A DNA stretch of 39,766 nt from a virus. The stretch's first letter is position 1, and every line of letters starts with the position of its first letter. Location of the stretch: positions 1 through 39,766 of the IMG/VR virus record IMGVR_UViG_3300044701_001167; one strand, written 5' to 3'. Under the pieces are notes generated by a model, which saw nothing but the letters and a program-made list of their open reading frames with translations, was not told the origin of the DNA and made no database searches. Shown here in pieces: positions 16,463-23,441 of the stretch. Made by a program: the position numbers and the translations under genes.

Positions 16463-17075
16463 ACGATTCAGGGCAGGCAATCGGATCTTTGTTACCGAAG
16501 CCTGCACTGGAGCTGGTAAGACGCTTCACGGCTGCGACGTAATGAACCGTCTTCGGTTGCAGGGGATGGCGGATCTTGTCGTGGTCATGACTCCAAGCAT
16601 TGCCACACGACTCGGTTGGGTTGAGCGACTGAACGCCATTGGCTTCAATGCCACTGACAGGCCTGAGCTGTTCTCTACCGCCGACTTCGACGCGATCGTG
16701 ATCACCTATGGGGGAGTGGCCGCTGTCGATCGGGCGCTGTATCTACGACCGGTTCACCGCGGCATTGCTTCGGTTGTTGACGAGTACCACCACGGTGAAG
16801 AAGACGCCTCCTGGGGAGCAGCGATCGCCAGGGTTGAGCAGATCTCATCAAGCATGTTGTTCCTGTCTGGGACGCCATGGCGGTCGAATGGACAGATCGC
16901 CGTCTTGGCCCAGCATTGCAACAGATACGGACAGCCTTATTACCAAGGCGACCGTGTAAAGGCTGATTTTGCCTACACATTTTGCCTACACAATGAGCAA
17001 CACCTACGGCTACCCACCGGTGGAGCAGCAGCACTGCGGCATCTGCCGGTATGCAGTGGAGCTACCCAAGCGTGA
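16410..17075 (+). pseudogene. SF2 helicase, truncated to its N-terminal half
   Basis: The frame starts MKLKLRKWQ at ATG 16410 and carries the first RecA-like domain of an SF2 helicase: Walker A ACTGAGKT (31-38), motif Ia VVVMTPS, motif II DEYH (124-127) and motif III FLSGTPWRS (151-159). Helicase-like sequence stops at about residue 190 (DRVKADFAYT). The second RecA domain with motifs IV-VI is missing, and the remaining 31 residues are read out of frame from the next gene. The break coincides exactly with a 13-bp tandem duplication at 16967-16992. Alone it should not be an active helicase. A complete SNF2-like helicase lies downstream. Confidence 0.8.
16967..16992. repeat. 13-bp tandem duplication at the helicase break
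   Basis: TTTTGCCTACACA occurs twice in tandem (16967-16979 and 16980-16992). The first copy encodes the last helicase-like residues (FAYT). The second ends one base before the ATG of the next gene. With one copy removed, the helicase frame would run directly into the next gene. Confidence 0.9.
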
Positions 17076-17229
17076 TTTCGATGATGTGATGCGGTGTGCC
17101 CGTCATGCGCCGGTGATCCTGCCGGAGCGGTTGAGTGCTGAAGATCCGACGTTGTACGGCTATTGGCCGGCGGTGTTCCCTGACTGCTGGTGTGGTGAGT
17201 GGGCGCCGAAGGATGGAGGGGTCGCGTGA
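16993..17229 (+). CDS. Small Cys-rich protein (78 aa)
   Basis: Starts at ATG 16993 (MSNTYGYPPVEQQHCGICRYAV). It has paired cysteines near the start (HCGIC), a central CARH and a C-terminal CWCGEW, so a zinc-binding fold is likely. No family recognised. Its start lies directly after the second copy of the 13-bp duplication. The frame is open further upstream, so the true start is uncertain. Its stop overlaps the next ATG (TGATG). Confidence 0.65.
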   Translation: MSNTYGYPPVEQQHCGICRYAVELPKRDFDDVMRCARHAPVILPERLSAEDPTLYGYWPAVFPDCWCGEWAPKDGGVA

Positions 17230-17399
17230 TGGATCATTGCGTCTTGGATTACAGCAAGTTGCCGCCGGTGGTGCGGTGCATGGCTTGCGGTGCGACGACA
17301 GCACTGCAGCTGCCGATCCCGATCACTGAAGCGGTCAAGGTGGCGGATGCGTTCGCCGCTGACCACCGCGGCTGCGTCATGCCGGAGGTGAAGGGATGA
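17229..17399 (+). CDS. Small Cys/His protein (56 aa)
   Basis: MDHCVLDYSKLPPVVRCMACG, then an ALQLPIPITEAVKVADAF helix and DHRGC. The CxxC pair and the downstream HRGC suggest one small zinc-binding unit, as in many short phage proteins. It overlaps both neighbours (TGATG before, ATGA after), so it is translated with them. Function unknown. Confidence 0.68.
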   Translation: MDHCVLDYSKLPPVVRCMACGATTALQLPIPITEAVKVADAFAADHRGCVMPEVKG

Positions 17400-18775
17400 G
17401 CACCACGCTCACCGACTACCGGCAGTTCATCGCCTCCAAGGGCACTGCCGCCGGATCTAGCGGTTTCACGATGCACGGCGACTGGCCGGGCCTGTTTCCG
17501 CATCAGCTGGCCACTCTGCAGTTCGCGTGCCAGAAAGGTCGATCCGCCGCCTTCCTGGATACCGGACTGGGCAAGTCCAGGGTTGAGGCTGCAGCCGCTG
17601 CGGAGTTCATGCAGGCCAGCGGCAAGCCATCGCTGATCCTGACGCCACTGGCGGTGGCCCGTCAGATGCAGCGGGAATGCGAAGCCGTCGGCATCGAGGC
17701 CCGCATCGTGCGCGAGCAGGGCGACGTGTGGAGTGGCGTCAACATCGCCAACTACGAGCGGCTGCCGAAGCTGGATACTGCCGCCTTCGGTGGCGTGATC
17801 CTCGATGAGTCCAGCATCCTCAAGAGCTTCACCGGCCCCACCAAGCGGATGCTGTGCGATGCGTTCAGCCGCACGCCTTACCGCCTGGCAGCCACTGCAA
17901 CGCCAGCGCCGAACGATCACATGGAGCTGGGGCAACACGCGGAGTTCCTTGGCGTGATGCCAGGGCCTGAGATGTTGTCACGGTGGTTCATCAGCGATCA
18001 GACCACGATGGGTGGTTACCGCTTGAAGGGGCACGCGCGTGCGGACTTCTGGCGGTGGGTGGCCAGTTGGGCCAGGGCCGCGACGGTGCCATCTGATCTC
18101 GGCGGTGATGATGACGGCTTCGTGTTGCCGCCGCTCAACTACGAGCTGCACACGATTGCGGCAGACATCACCCAGGAGGTGCCTGATGGGATGCTGTTCA
18201 GGATCCCCGATGGCAGCGCCACCACGATCCATCGGGAGAAGCGACTCACCATGGAGGATCGCGTGGCGCGTGCGGCAGAGATCGCCAATGCCACCCCTGG
18301 CGCCGTGATCGTCTGGTGTGAGACGAATAACGAGTCGTCGGCGTTGGCGGATGCGATCCCTGACGCCATCGAAGTCCACGGCTCAATGGATGTAGACGAG
18401 AAGATCGCCGCGCTTGATGACTTCACCTTTGGCCGTCGTCGGGTGATCGTCTCAAAGCCGAAGCTGGCCGGCCTGGGCCTGAACTGGCAGCACGCCAACA
18501 CGGTGATTTTCGCCAGTGTCAGCCACAGCTATGAGCAGCACTACCAGGCCGTCAGGCGGGCGTGGCGTTATGGCCAGACGAAGCCCGTGACCTGTCACGT
18601 GATCATCAGCGACACGGAAACCGCCATCTGGAACAACGTCCAACGCAAGGCGCAGGATCACCAGCGCATGAAGCGCGCAATGGCGCAGTCAATGCTGGCG
18701 TCACAACAGGAGGCGATCCTGCGCCGCGCATACACCAAAGCACCAGAAGTAACCCTGCCTGATTTCCTGCGATGA
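17396..18775 (+). CDS. SNF2-like SF2 helicase
   Basis: A 459-residue DNA-dependent ATPase with a complete motif set: FPHQLATLQFA (Q-like), motif I DTGLGKS (55-61), Ia LILTPLAVA, motif II DESS (137-140), motif III ATATPAPND (166-174), and the second RecA domain with VIVWCETNNE, ALDDFTFGRRRVIVSKPKLAGLGLN and motif VI QAVRRAWRYGQ. The spacing is that of short SNF2-type phage helicases. It overlaps the downstream methyltransferase start, and such helicases are often encoded beside DNA methyltransferases in phages. A role in replication or recombination is likely. Restriction-type activity is not shown, because no nuclease domain is present. Confidence 0.9.
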   Translation: MSTTLTDYRQFIASKGTAAGSSGFTMHGDWPGLFPHQLATLQFACQKGRSAAFLDTGLGKSRVEAAAAAEFMQASGKPSLILTPLAVARQMQRECEAVGIEARIVREQGDVWSGVNIANYERLPKLDTAAFGGVILDESSILKSFTGPTKRMLCDAFSRTPYRLAATATPAPNDHMELGQHAEFLGVMPGPEMLSRWFISDQTTMGGYRLKGHARADFWRWVASWARAATVPSDLGGDDDGFVLPPLNYELHTIAADITQEVPDGMLFRIPDGSATTIHREKRLTMEDRVARAAEIANATPGAVIVWCETNNESSALADAIPDAIEVHGSMDVDEKIAALDDFTFGRRRVIVSKPKLAGLGLNWQHANTVIFASVSHSYEQHYQAVRRAWRYGQTKPVTCHVIISDTETAIWNNVQRKAQDHQRMKRAMAQSMLASQQEAILRRAYTKAPEVTLPDFLR

Positions 18776-19662
18776 AACCTGATTACCAAGGCAACAACTG
18801 GGCCATCTACAACGCGGACTGCGTTGAGCTGCTGATGGGTCTACCGGCTGACTTCCTGGATTGCGCCGTGTTCAGTTCGCCGTTCAGCTCGCTTTACATC
18901 TACAGCGACTCCGAGCGTGACATGGGCAACAGTGCATCGCATACGGAGTTCCTGAAGCATCACGCCTACATGGCAAAGGAGCTGTATCGCACCATGAAGC
19001 CAGGCGCCGTGATCTGTGATCATGTCAAGGACACGGTGTTTTATCAGAACAGCAGCGAGACGGGAGAGGGCGGCCTGTTTCCGTTCAGCGACGAAGCTAG
19101 CCGCAACTATCGAGAGGCTGGGTTCTGCTTGCGGGCAAGGGTCACCATCTGGCGTGATCCAGTGCGCGAGATGCAGAAGACAAAGCACGAACGGCTGCTG
19201 TACAAGAACATCCGGGAGAACAGCCGCGTGTCGGCAATGGGGATGCCTGAGTACATCCTTGTCATGCGCAAGGAATCAAAGGGCAAGAACGTTGGAGAGC
19301 CCGTCACACACACCCGCGACGAGTTCACATTGGATCAATGGCAGCAGTGGGCGTCGCCGGTGTGGATGGACACCATGCAGACGAAGGTGCTCAATGCCAG
19401 GTTCAAGGCTGACAAGGATGAGAAGCACATCTGCCCGATGCCTCTGGACCTGATCGAGCGCTGCCTGACGCTCTACAGCAACCCTGGTGATCTGGTGCTG
19501 GATCCGTTCAACGGCATCGGCAGCACCGGCTACCAGGCGATCAAGATGGGTCGCCGCTACATCGGCTGCGAGCTGAAGCCGGAGTATGCCAAGCAGGCGG
19601 CACGGTTCCTGCAGGGTGCGGAACAGCAGAGCGGGTCACTGCTGGAGCTGCTGCAGGCTTGA
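18772..19662 (+). CDS. DNA methyltransferase (N6-adenine/N4-cytosine, beta-type order)
   Basis: A 296-residue methyltransferase. Catalytic motif IV comes first (residues 35-38), and the AdoMet-binding motif X/I region with LDPFNGIGSTG comes near the C-terminus (from about 243), followed by RRYIGCELKPEY. That is the order of the beta class. Motif IV reads SSPF where families usually have SPPY/F or DPPY, so the first Pro is replaced by Ser. It likely modifies phage DNA for protection or regulation. No cognate restriction gene is seen, which suggests an orphan enzyme. ATG 18772 overlaps the helicase stop (ATGA). Confidence 0.9.
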   Translation: MKPDYQGNNWAIYNADCVELLMGLPADFLDCAVFSSPFSSLYIYSDSERDMGNSASHTEFLKHHAYMAKELYRTMKPGAVICDHVKDTVFYQNSSETGEGGLFPFSDEASRNYREAGFCLRARVTIWRDPVREMQKTKHERLLYKNIRENSRVSAMGMPEYILVMRKESKGKNVGEPVTHTRDEFTLDQWQQWASPVWMDTMQTKVLNARFKADKDEKHICPMPLDLIERCLTLYSNPGDLVLDPFNGIGSTGYQAIKMGRRYIGCELKPEYAKQAARFLQGAEQQSGSLLELLQA

Positions 19663-20081
19663 CACCGGATCCTGACCAGCCGTCACCACCTCCGACGGTG
19701 ATCGTGGCGGGCCTGCTGCGGTTGATCGCGGCAGGCCTGGAGCCGGTGACAGCTGAACCGTACGGTCCGTACAGGTTGATCAGCGTGGCAACTGCCAGCG
19801 GCTGGTGGTTGGTGGTGCAGCTTGATGGCGACGGCCAGCCGGTGGAGCTCCACCATGCACATCCGCCATCGCTGCTGGTGCCGCCCTGGACCTACGGCTG
19901 CCAACGTGACGACTGGACACTCGGGCCGGAGTCGCGGGTGGTGACGCCGGTGGAGCTGCTGACGCTGGAGCAGCTGGCGGCGTTGCGTGGCCGGCTGGAG
20001 CGTGCGCCGGTGGTGCTGCAGTTCCGGCCGCTGCCGGTATGGGACGTGTCGAACCTGGGCGAGGAAGTGATCCTGGATTGA
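19659..20081 (+). CDS. Hypothetical protein (140 aa)
   Basis: Not recognised. A TTG start at 19659 overlaps the methyltransferase stop (TTGA), extending the coupled operon. The protein has a Pro-rich start, a strand-rich middle (GPYRLISVATASGWWLVVQL) and a Leu-rich C-terminal helix. It is the last plus-strand gene before a strand switch and two hairpins. Confidence 0.65.
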   Translation: MTPDPDQPSPPPTVIVAGLLRLIAAGLEPVTAEPYGPYRLISVATASGWWLVVQLDGDGQPVELHHAHPPSLLVPPWTYGCQRDDWTLGPESRVVTPVELLTLEQLAALRGRLERAPVVLQFRPLPVWDVSNLGEEVILD

Positions 20082-20092
20082 CGTGTAGAAAA

Positions 20093-20117
20093 GCCCGGCG
20101 GTAACGAGCCGCCGGGC
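20093..20117 (-). terminator. Strong GC hairpin, second candidate minus-strand terminator
   Basis: GCCCGGCGG and CCGCCGGGC form a perfect 9-bp stem with a 7-base loop. On the minus strand it is followed by TTTT, the arrangement of an intrinsic terminator. On the plus strand no U-run follows, so it would only weakly end the methyltransferase operon. It may back up the terminator at 20285. Confidence 0.65.
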
Positions 20118-20284
20118 AGTCCCACGATCCGCTCAACAGCAGACACCCCCACAGGGCCTGCAGTTCAGGTTATGGCCGGGCCTTCGGTACCGTTCCAGGC
20201 CGGCCCCATCGAAGCCGACCACGGCGCCCCCCTTACGGATGATGGGCCGACCCGGTGCCGGCAGCGTAGGGCAGGCATGAAAAA

Positions 20285-20304
20285 GCCCCCTCGTGGGAGG
20301 GGGC
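20285..20304 (-). terminator. Intrinsic terminator
   Basis: GCCCCCTC and GAGGGGGC form a perfect 8-bp stem with a GTGG loop, followed on the minus strand by TTTTT. It lies 10 bases after the stop of the 69-residue gene and is the natural end of the minus-strand small-gene cluster. Confidence 0.85.
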
Positions 20305-20314
20305 GGGTGGTGGA

Positions 20315-20524
20315 TCAGAAGGAGACGGCGATCACGAATTCACCTGAAGGTTTGCGGTAGATCATGGAGTAGAGATCCTTACGCTGGCGACCGGTGCGAG
20401 GGCTGAAGCCTTCCCAGACAGTGCCGTCAAATCCCTGATTGATGAGGTGCTTGCGGAGGTTTACCAGTTCTGCGGTGTTTTCGGTGACTTGGAAGCTGCG
20501 GCCGTTAATGGTTGCGGTGGTCAT
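20315..20524 (-). CDS. Hypothetical protein (69 aa) with duplicated leader
   Basis: MTTATINGRSFQVTENTAEL, then LRKHLINQGFDGTVWEG and a C-terminal strand pair ending FVIAVSF: a small alpha/beta protein of unknown function. It is transcribed alone, from a leader (20531-20592) that is copied almost perfectly upstream of the 66-residue gene at 21392, to the terminator at 20285. The short unit with its own leader and terminator suggests strong expression. Confidence 0.75.
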   Translation of the reverse strand: MTTATINGRSFQVTENTAELVNLRKHLINQGFDGTVWEGFSPRTGRQRKDLYSMIYRKPSGEFVIAVSF

Positions 20525-20530
20525 GTTTCC

Positions 20531-20592
20531 GATGGGTGGTGGAGGGCCTCCCCTCCGATGTCCTAATAGTAGCGCACGGCGTTACGGCTGGC
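20531..20592 (-). promoter_or_regulatory. 62-bp leader, copy 1
   Basis: Identical at 61 of 62 positions to 21600-21661; the difference is C at 20577 versus T at 21646. Read on the minus strand it carries a TACTAT -10-like box (20566-20571) and then GGAGGG-GAGG-CCCTCC, a 6-bp hairpin in the predicted short 5' leader. It ends six bases before the ATG at 20524. No canonical -35 box is seen. A duplicated promoter with a leader hairpin or operator is the best reading. Confidence 0.75.
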
Positions 20593-20616
20593 CATGGCAC
20601 GGGTGGCCAGTTCACA

Positions 20617-20632
20617 TAACGTCATGCGCTAC
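20617..20632 (+). repeat. Inverted partial copy of the leader core
   Basis: TAACGTCATGCGCTAC is the reverse complement of GTAGCGCATGACGTTA, matching 15 of 16 bases of the plus-strand core of leader copy 2 and 14 of 16 of copy 1. It lies 32 bp from copy 1 in opposite orientation and overlaps the end of the zinc-motif gene. Confidence 0.5.
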
Positions 20633-20843
20633 GGCGTCGTGCGCGTGTCTTGGCGACCCGAGCGGCACGATCGGCGCGGCCTTCGGGGGTAAGTGCAGTC
20701 CAGCAGCGGCTGCATAGGACGCCATGGATGCCGGTGTGGTTGCGGCCGCAGGCGCTGCAGATCAGCGGCTGTGCTGGTGCCAGCCGGCCGGCTTGGCGTT
20801 CGCGGTAGCGGCGCTGCCGTTCGGCGTTGGTGGGGTCGCTCAC
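20622..20843 (-). CDS. Small zinc-motif protein (73 aa)
   Basis: MSDPTNAERQRRYRERQAG, a basic helix common at the start of small phage proteins, then CSACGRNHTG and CSRCWTAL, a four-Cys zinc ribbon, and a basic C-terminus. Nucleic-acid binding is likely. It overlaps the upstream gene by four bases (20840-20843), so it belongs to the cluster starting at 21592 or 21338. Confidence 0.75.
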   Translation of the reverse strand: MSDPTNAERQRRYRERQAGRLAPAQPLICSACGRNHTGIHGVLCSRCWTALTPEGRADRAARVAKTRARRRSA

Positions 20844-21007
20844 CAGTCGCCCTCCTGCTCAATGCGGACGAAACCGGGCATGAGCTCTTGAGCGGTGAGC
20901 AGCGCATGCCTACGGCTGGTCGCGAGCATGGCGGCGGTGCTGCCGTCGGGGAACACTGCACGCCATGGCCGCAGGCGGCTGGTGGTGCGGACGGTGGGAT
21001 CAGGCAT
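20840..21007 (-). CDS. Hypothetical protein (55 aa)
   Basis: Starts at ATG 21007 (MPDPTVRTTSRLRPWRAVFP) inside the last codons of the upstream gene. It contains DGSTAAMLATSRRHALLTAQEL and an acidic end. Family unknown. A longer frame exists upstream but would run through the neighbouring gene, so the short start is preferred. Confidence 0.6.
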   Translation of the reverse strand: MPDPTVRTTSRLRPWRAVFPDGSTAAMLATSRRHALLTAQELMPGFVRIEQEGDW

Positions 21008-21338
21008 CGTCAATGTCCACCATGGCAGGCCAGTTGGGCATGGTCGGGTCGTAGGCGTCTTCAAGTGCAGGGCGCAGCACGTCGCGGCTGATGGTGATGG
21101 CGCCGCCTTCAACGCGCCATTGGTGAAAGCCGTTGCTGATGGCGGTCTGGGCTAGCAGGTCGTCGACGGTGGGCACCGGCTCAGGCTCGGGACCAAAGGC
21201 CTCGACCTGGGCGGCGATACGATCAGCGGTTCCCATGGCGTCGAACTCTTCGATGGTCATTGCGGCATCGAGATCGACGTACTCGCGCCAGAGCGTCCAG
21301 CTGTTGGCAATCTCGGCGTAGGTGTGCGTGCGTGACAT
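21000..21338 (-). CDS. Hypothetical protein (112 aa)
   Basis: An acidic protein, MSRTHTYAEIANSWTLWREY, then FDAMGTADRIAAQVEAFG and a C-terminal strand region with WRVEGGAITISRD. No family recognised. It lies 53 bp after the 66-residue gene and overlaps the next gene by eight bases. Confidence 0.65.
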   Translation of the reverse strand: MSRTHTYAEIANSWTLWREYVDLDAAMTIEEFDAMGTADRIAAQVEAFGPEPEPVPTVDDLLAQTAISNGFHQWRVEGGAITISRDVLRPALEDAYDPTMPNWPAMVDIDDA

Positions 21339-21391
21339 GGCGTCGGTGCGGTGGTATGGGTGCCGGATGGGCTCCGGCGGGCCGTGGTGGG

Positions 21392-21592
21392 TCAGGCGGT
21401 CTGCAGCTCGGTCCAGAGCTGATCAGCGATCTGCTGATGGGTGCCTTTACCGAACATGGCGTCGAGCGCCTTCTTGGGGCTGATGCCGGTTTCAACCATG
21501 GTCTTGAGCACTGCAGCGATGGCCTCTTGACGGCTGCAGCCGGTGGAGGTCATGGCGTAGTTGAGAGCGTTGATGATTCCGGGGTGGGTCAT
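21392..21592 (-). CDS. Hypothetical protein (66 aa) with duplicated leader
   Basis: MTHPGIINALNYAMTSTG, then CSRQEAIAAVLKTMVETG and SPKKALDAMFG: a fully helical small protein that may bind DNA or protein. Its leader (21600-21661) is nearly identical to that of the 69-residue gene at 20524, yet the two proteins are unrelated, so only the control region was duplicated. It heads a run of four minus-strand genes. Confidence 0.7.
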   Translation of the reverse strand: MTHPGIINALNYAMTSTGCSRQEAIAAVLKTMVETGISPKKALDAMFGKGTHQQIADQLWTELQTA

Positions 21593-21599
21593 GGTTGGT

Positions 21600-21661
21600 G
21601 ATGGGTGGTGGAGGGCCTCCCCTCCGATGTCCTAATAGTAGCGCATGGCGTTACGGCTGGC
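21600..21661 (-). promoter_or_regulatory. 62-bp leader, copy 2
   Basis: The second copy of the leader at 20531-20592, with one substitution (T at 21646). It ends seven bases before the ATG at 21592. The same TACTAT box (21635-21640) and GGAGGG...CCCTCC hairpin are present. Confidence 0.75.
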
Positions 21662-21689
21662 GAGGGGCAGGGCGCCCCGTTGCAGAAGT

Positions 21690-21875
21690 TCACGCCAGCA
21701 GCTTGCGCACCTGGTAGCGGCTGCAGCCGAGGTGATCGGCGATGCGCTGCTGACTCCAGCCGGCATGGCGCCACCGGCGTGCGCGATCGGTGCGGCTCTC
21801 GGTGGCCCAGGCGAGGAACAGGACGGGCAGCAGCAGCAGCGCCAGCGTCCAGGCAATGAGGCAGGTGGTGGTCAT
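21690..21875 (-). CDS. Membrane-anchored helix-turn-helix protein (61 aa)
   Basis: Starts at ATG 21875. Residues 5-24 (CLIAWTLALLLLPVLFLAWA) form one transmembrane helix. After a basic stretch (RARRWRHAGW) comes a helix-turn-helix of the SQQRIADHLGCSRYQVRKLL type. A membrane-bound DNA-binding protein this small is unusual. It faces the recombinase gene divergently across an inverted repeat and may regulate it. Confidence 0.6.
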   Translation of the reverse strand: MTTTCLIAWTLALLLLPVLFLAWATESRTDRARRWRHAGWSQQRIADHLGCSRYQVRKLLA

Positions 21876-21951
21876 GAGTTCACCGGCCAGTGCCGGGCGA
21901 AGGTGGTGATCGGTGGCGGGCCCCAGGCCTCGCGCTTCCGATGACGTCACC

Positions 21952-21999
21952 CTAGCGCTTAGTCGGCGTACGGCTTGCTGTGGTCCGCCTAAGCGCTAG
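21952..21999. promoter_or_regulatory. Inverted repeat: candidate attP or paired operator
   Basis: CTAGCGCTTAG (21952-21962) and CTAAGCGCTAG (21989-21999) are perfect 11-bp inverted arms at the ends of a 48-bp segment, 28 bp before the serine recombinase start. Minimal attP sites of large serine integrases are about this size, are built on inverted arms and often lie beside the integrase gene. Each arm is itself nearly palindromic, so two repressor dimer sites in the divergent promoter region are an alternative. Confidence 0.5.
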
Positions 22000-22026
22000 C
22001 GTCTTGTCACAGACGTTCATGCGCCC

Positions 22027-23331
22027 GTGATCATCGGCTACGCCAGGGTTTCGACCGACAAGGCCGATCAGGACATGTCGATCGCCGAGCAGGTCCGCCA
22101 GCTCAAGGCCGCCGGCTGCGATCGCGTCATTGCCGAACGACGCAGCGCACACCAGGGCGCCAGGCCCGGCTGGCAGGAGCTGCAGGGCCTCGTCGCCGCC
22201 GGCCGGGTGCGGCGTGTCGTCGCCGTCTCGCTGGCCAGGCTCAGCCGCCAGGGCGAGGACGTGCCGTTCCTGCGGATGTGCGCACGCCGCGGCGTCGAGG
22301 TGCAGCTGCTTGATGGCACACCAGCGGACACCGCCGATCCAGCCGGCAAGCTGCTCACCGGCGTCCTGTCACTGGTGAACGAGATCGACTCGGACATCAA
22401 GGGCATCAACGTGCGCAACGGCATCGCCCGTCGCAAGGCGCAGGGCCACTACGCCTGCGGGCGGGTGCCGTTCGGCTACCTGTACGACGGCTCCCAGGTG
22501 GTGCCGCACCCTGAGCACTGGAGCCAGGCGCGGCAGATCTGGGAGCAGCTGGAGAGCATGGAGTGGAACATTCCCGGCACCATCCGCCGCTTTGGCCTGC
22601 CGTGGAGTGGCCGCGGCCTCGGGCGCTGGGTGGACAATCCGATGTTGCGCGGCATCGTCAACAACGAACCGGACCGGGTGCAGCCGCTGATCAGCTGGGA
22701 GGAATACCAGCACGCAAGGCGGCTGATTGAGTCGAGGCGCATCGTGCGCACCAGGGCGCCGCGTGTCATCAAGGTGTTCTCTGGTCTGATGCGTTGCGCC
22801 GGCTGTGATCACCGGATGCATTACGCCAGAGCGCATGGCAAGCCGCGGCTGAAATGCACGTACCTGCATTGCAGGTGGTGGGGCCGCGGCCTGGCGGAGT
22901 GGAAGGTGAAGGCGCAGTTCCTGGAGGCGCTGCGTGAAGCTGCCGAGCAGGTGGCGACTGTTGCGACAGTGCCGGTGACGGTGGCACCACCAGATGACAC
23001 GGCGAAGCGGCAGCAGATCGCGCAGCTGGAGGCGCTGCAGGCGCAGGGTGTGCCGGGACTGGAGGCGACGATCGAGGCGATGCGACTGGAGCTGCTGGCA
23101 CCACCGCCGGTGCTGTCAGCGAACTGGACCGCCTACCGGGATCTGATTCTGCGACCGGGAATCCTGGAGGGCTTCACGGTGGAAGAACTCCGGCCACTCG
23201 CGCTGGAGTTCATCGCGGAGCTGGTCTATGTCGGTGATCCCGACCGGATCGAAGTCAGGCTGCGCAATGGCTCGGGCGATGCCGCGGCGGATGGCAGTGC
23301 GGGCGTCCACGCGACAGGCTCACAGGTCTGA
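22027..23331 (+). CDS. Large serine recombinase (integrase)
   Basis: A 434-residue site-specific recombinase. The catalytic domain opens IIGYARVST with nucleophile Ser9 and has LARLSR (Arg71, Arg74), where Ala70 replaces the usual Asp. The recombinase domain (about 140-240) has GRVPFGY and LRGIVNNEPD. A zinc ribbon follows with Cys257, 260, 277 and 282, then a coiled coil (about 325-365). The length is at the short end for phage serine integrases. The GTG start is fixed by the conserved IIGYARVS; an ATG at 22019 is out of frame. Integration into the host chromosome is the likely role, which makes the phage temperate. No tyrosine integrase is present. Confidence 0.92.
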   Translation: MIIGYARVSTDKADQDMSIAEQVRQLKAAGCDRVIAERRSAHQGARPGWQELQGLVAAGRVRRVVAVSLARLSRQGEDVPFLRMCARRGVEVQLLDGTPADTADPAGKLLTGVLSLVNEIDSDIKGINVRNGIARRKAQGHYACGRVPFGYLYDGSQVVPHPEHWSQARQIWEQLESMEWNIPGTIRRFGLPWSGRGLGRWVDNPMLRGIVNNEPDRVQPLISWEEYQHARRLIESRRIVRTRAPRVIKVFSGLMRCAGCDHRMHYARAHGKPRLKCTYLHCRWWGRGLAEWKVKAQFLEALREAAEQVATVATVPVTVAPPDDTAKRQQIAQLEALQAQGVPGLEATIEAMRLELLAPPPVLSANWTAYRDLILRPGILEGFTVEELRPLALEFIAELVYVGDPDRIEVRLRNGSGDAAADGSAGVHATGSQV

Positions 23332-23406
23332 GCGGAACCTACACCACTGTGAGGCTGTGGCGCTGCGCATGCGGGAAGCCGGCTTGTGGGCACAGTTCCG
23401 AACCCA

Positions 23407-23425
23407 TAGTGTGTCGTTACTGACC
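23407..23425 (+). promoter_or_regulatory. Weak third copy of the shared control motif
   Basis: TAGTGTGTCGTTACTGACC matches the 24197-24215 sequence at 14 of 19 bases and occupies a similar place, 16 bp before the start codon of the putative repressor. Too diverged to be certain. Confidence 0.3.
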
Positions 23426-23441
23426 TTTTGGAGCATGAGCA

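Noticed and set aside
16410-18775. Idea that the truncated helicase, SNF2 helicase and methyltransferase form a phage-borne restriction or defence system
   Set aside because: No nuclease or specificity subunit is encoded among them, and helicase plus methyltransferase pairs are common in phage replication modules.
20172-20360. Plus-strand frame across the two terminator hairpins
   Set aside because: It reads through a strong terminator and a real minus-strand gene, with biased composition.
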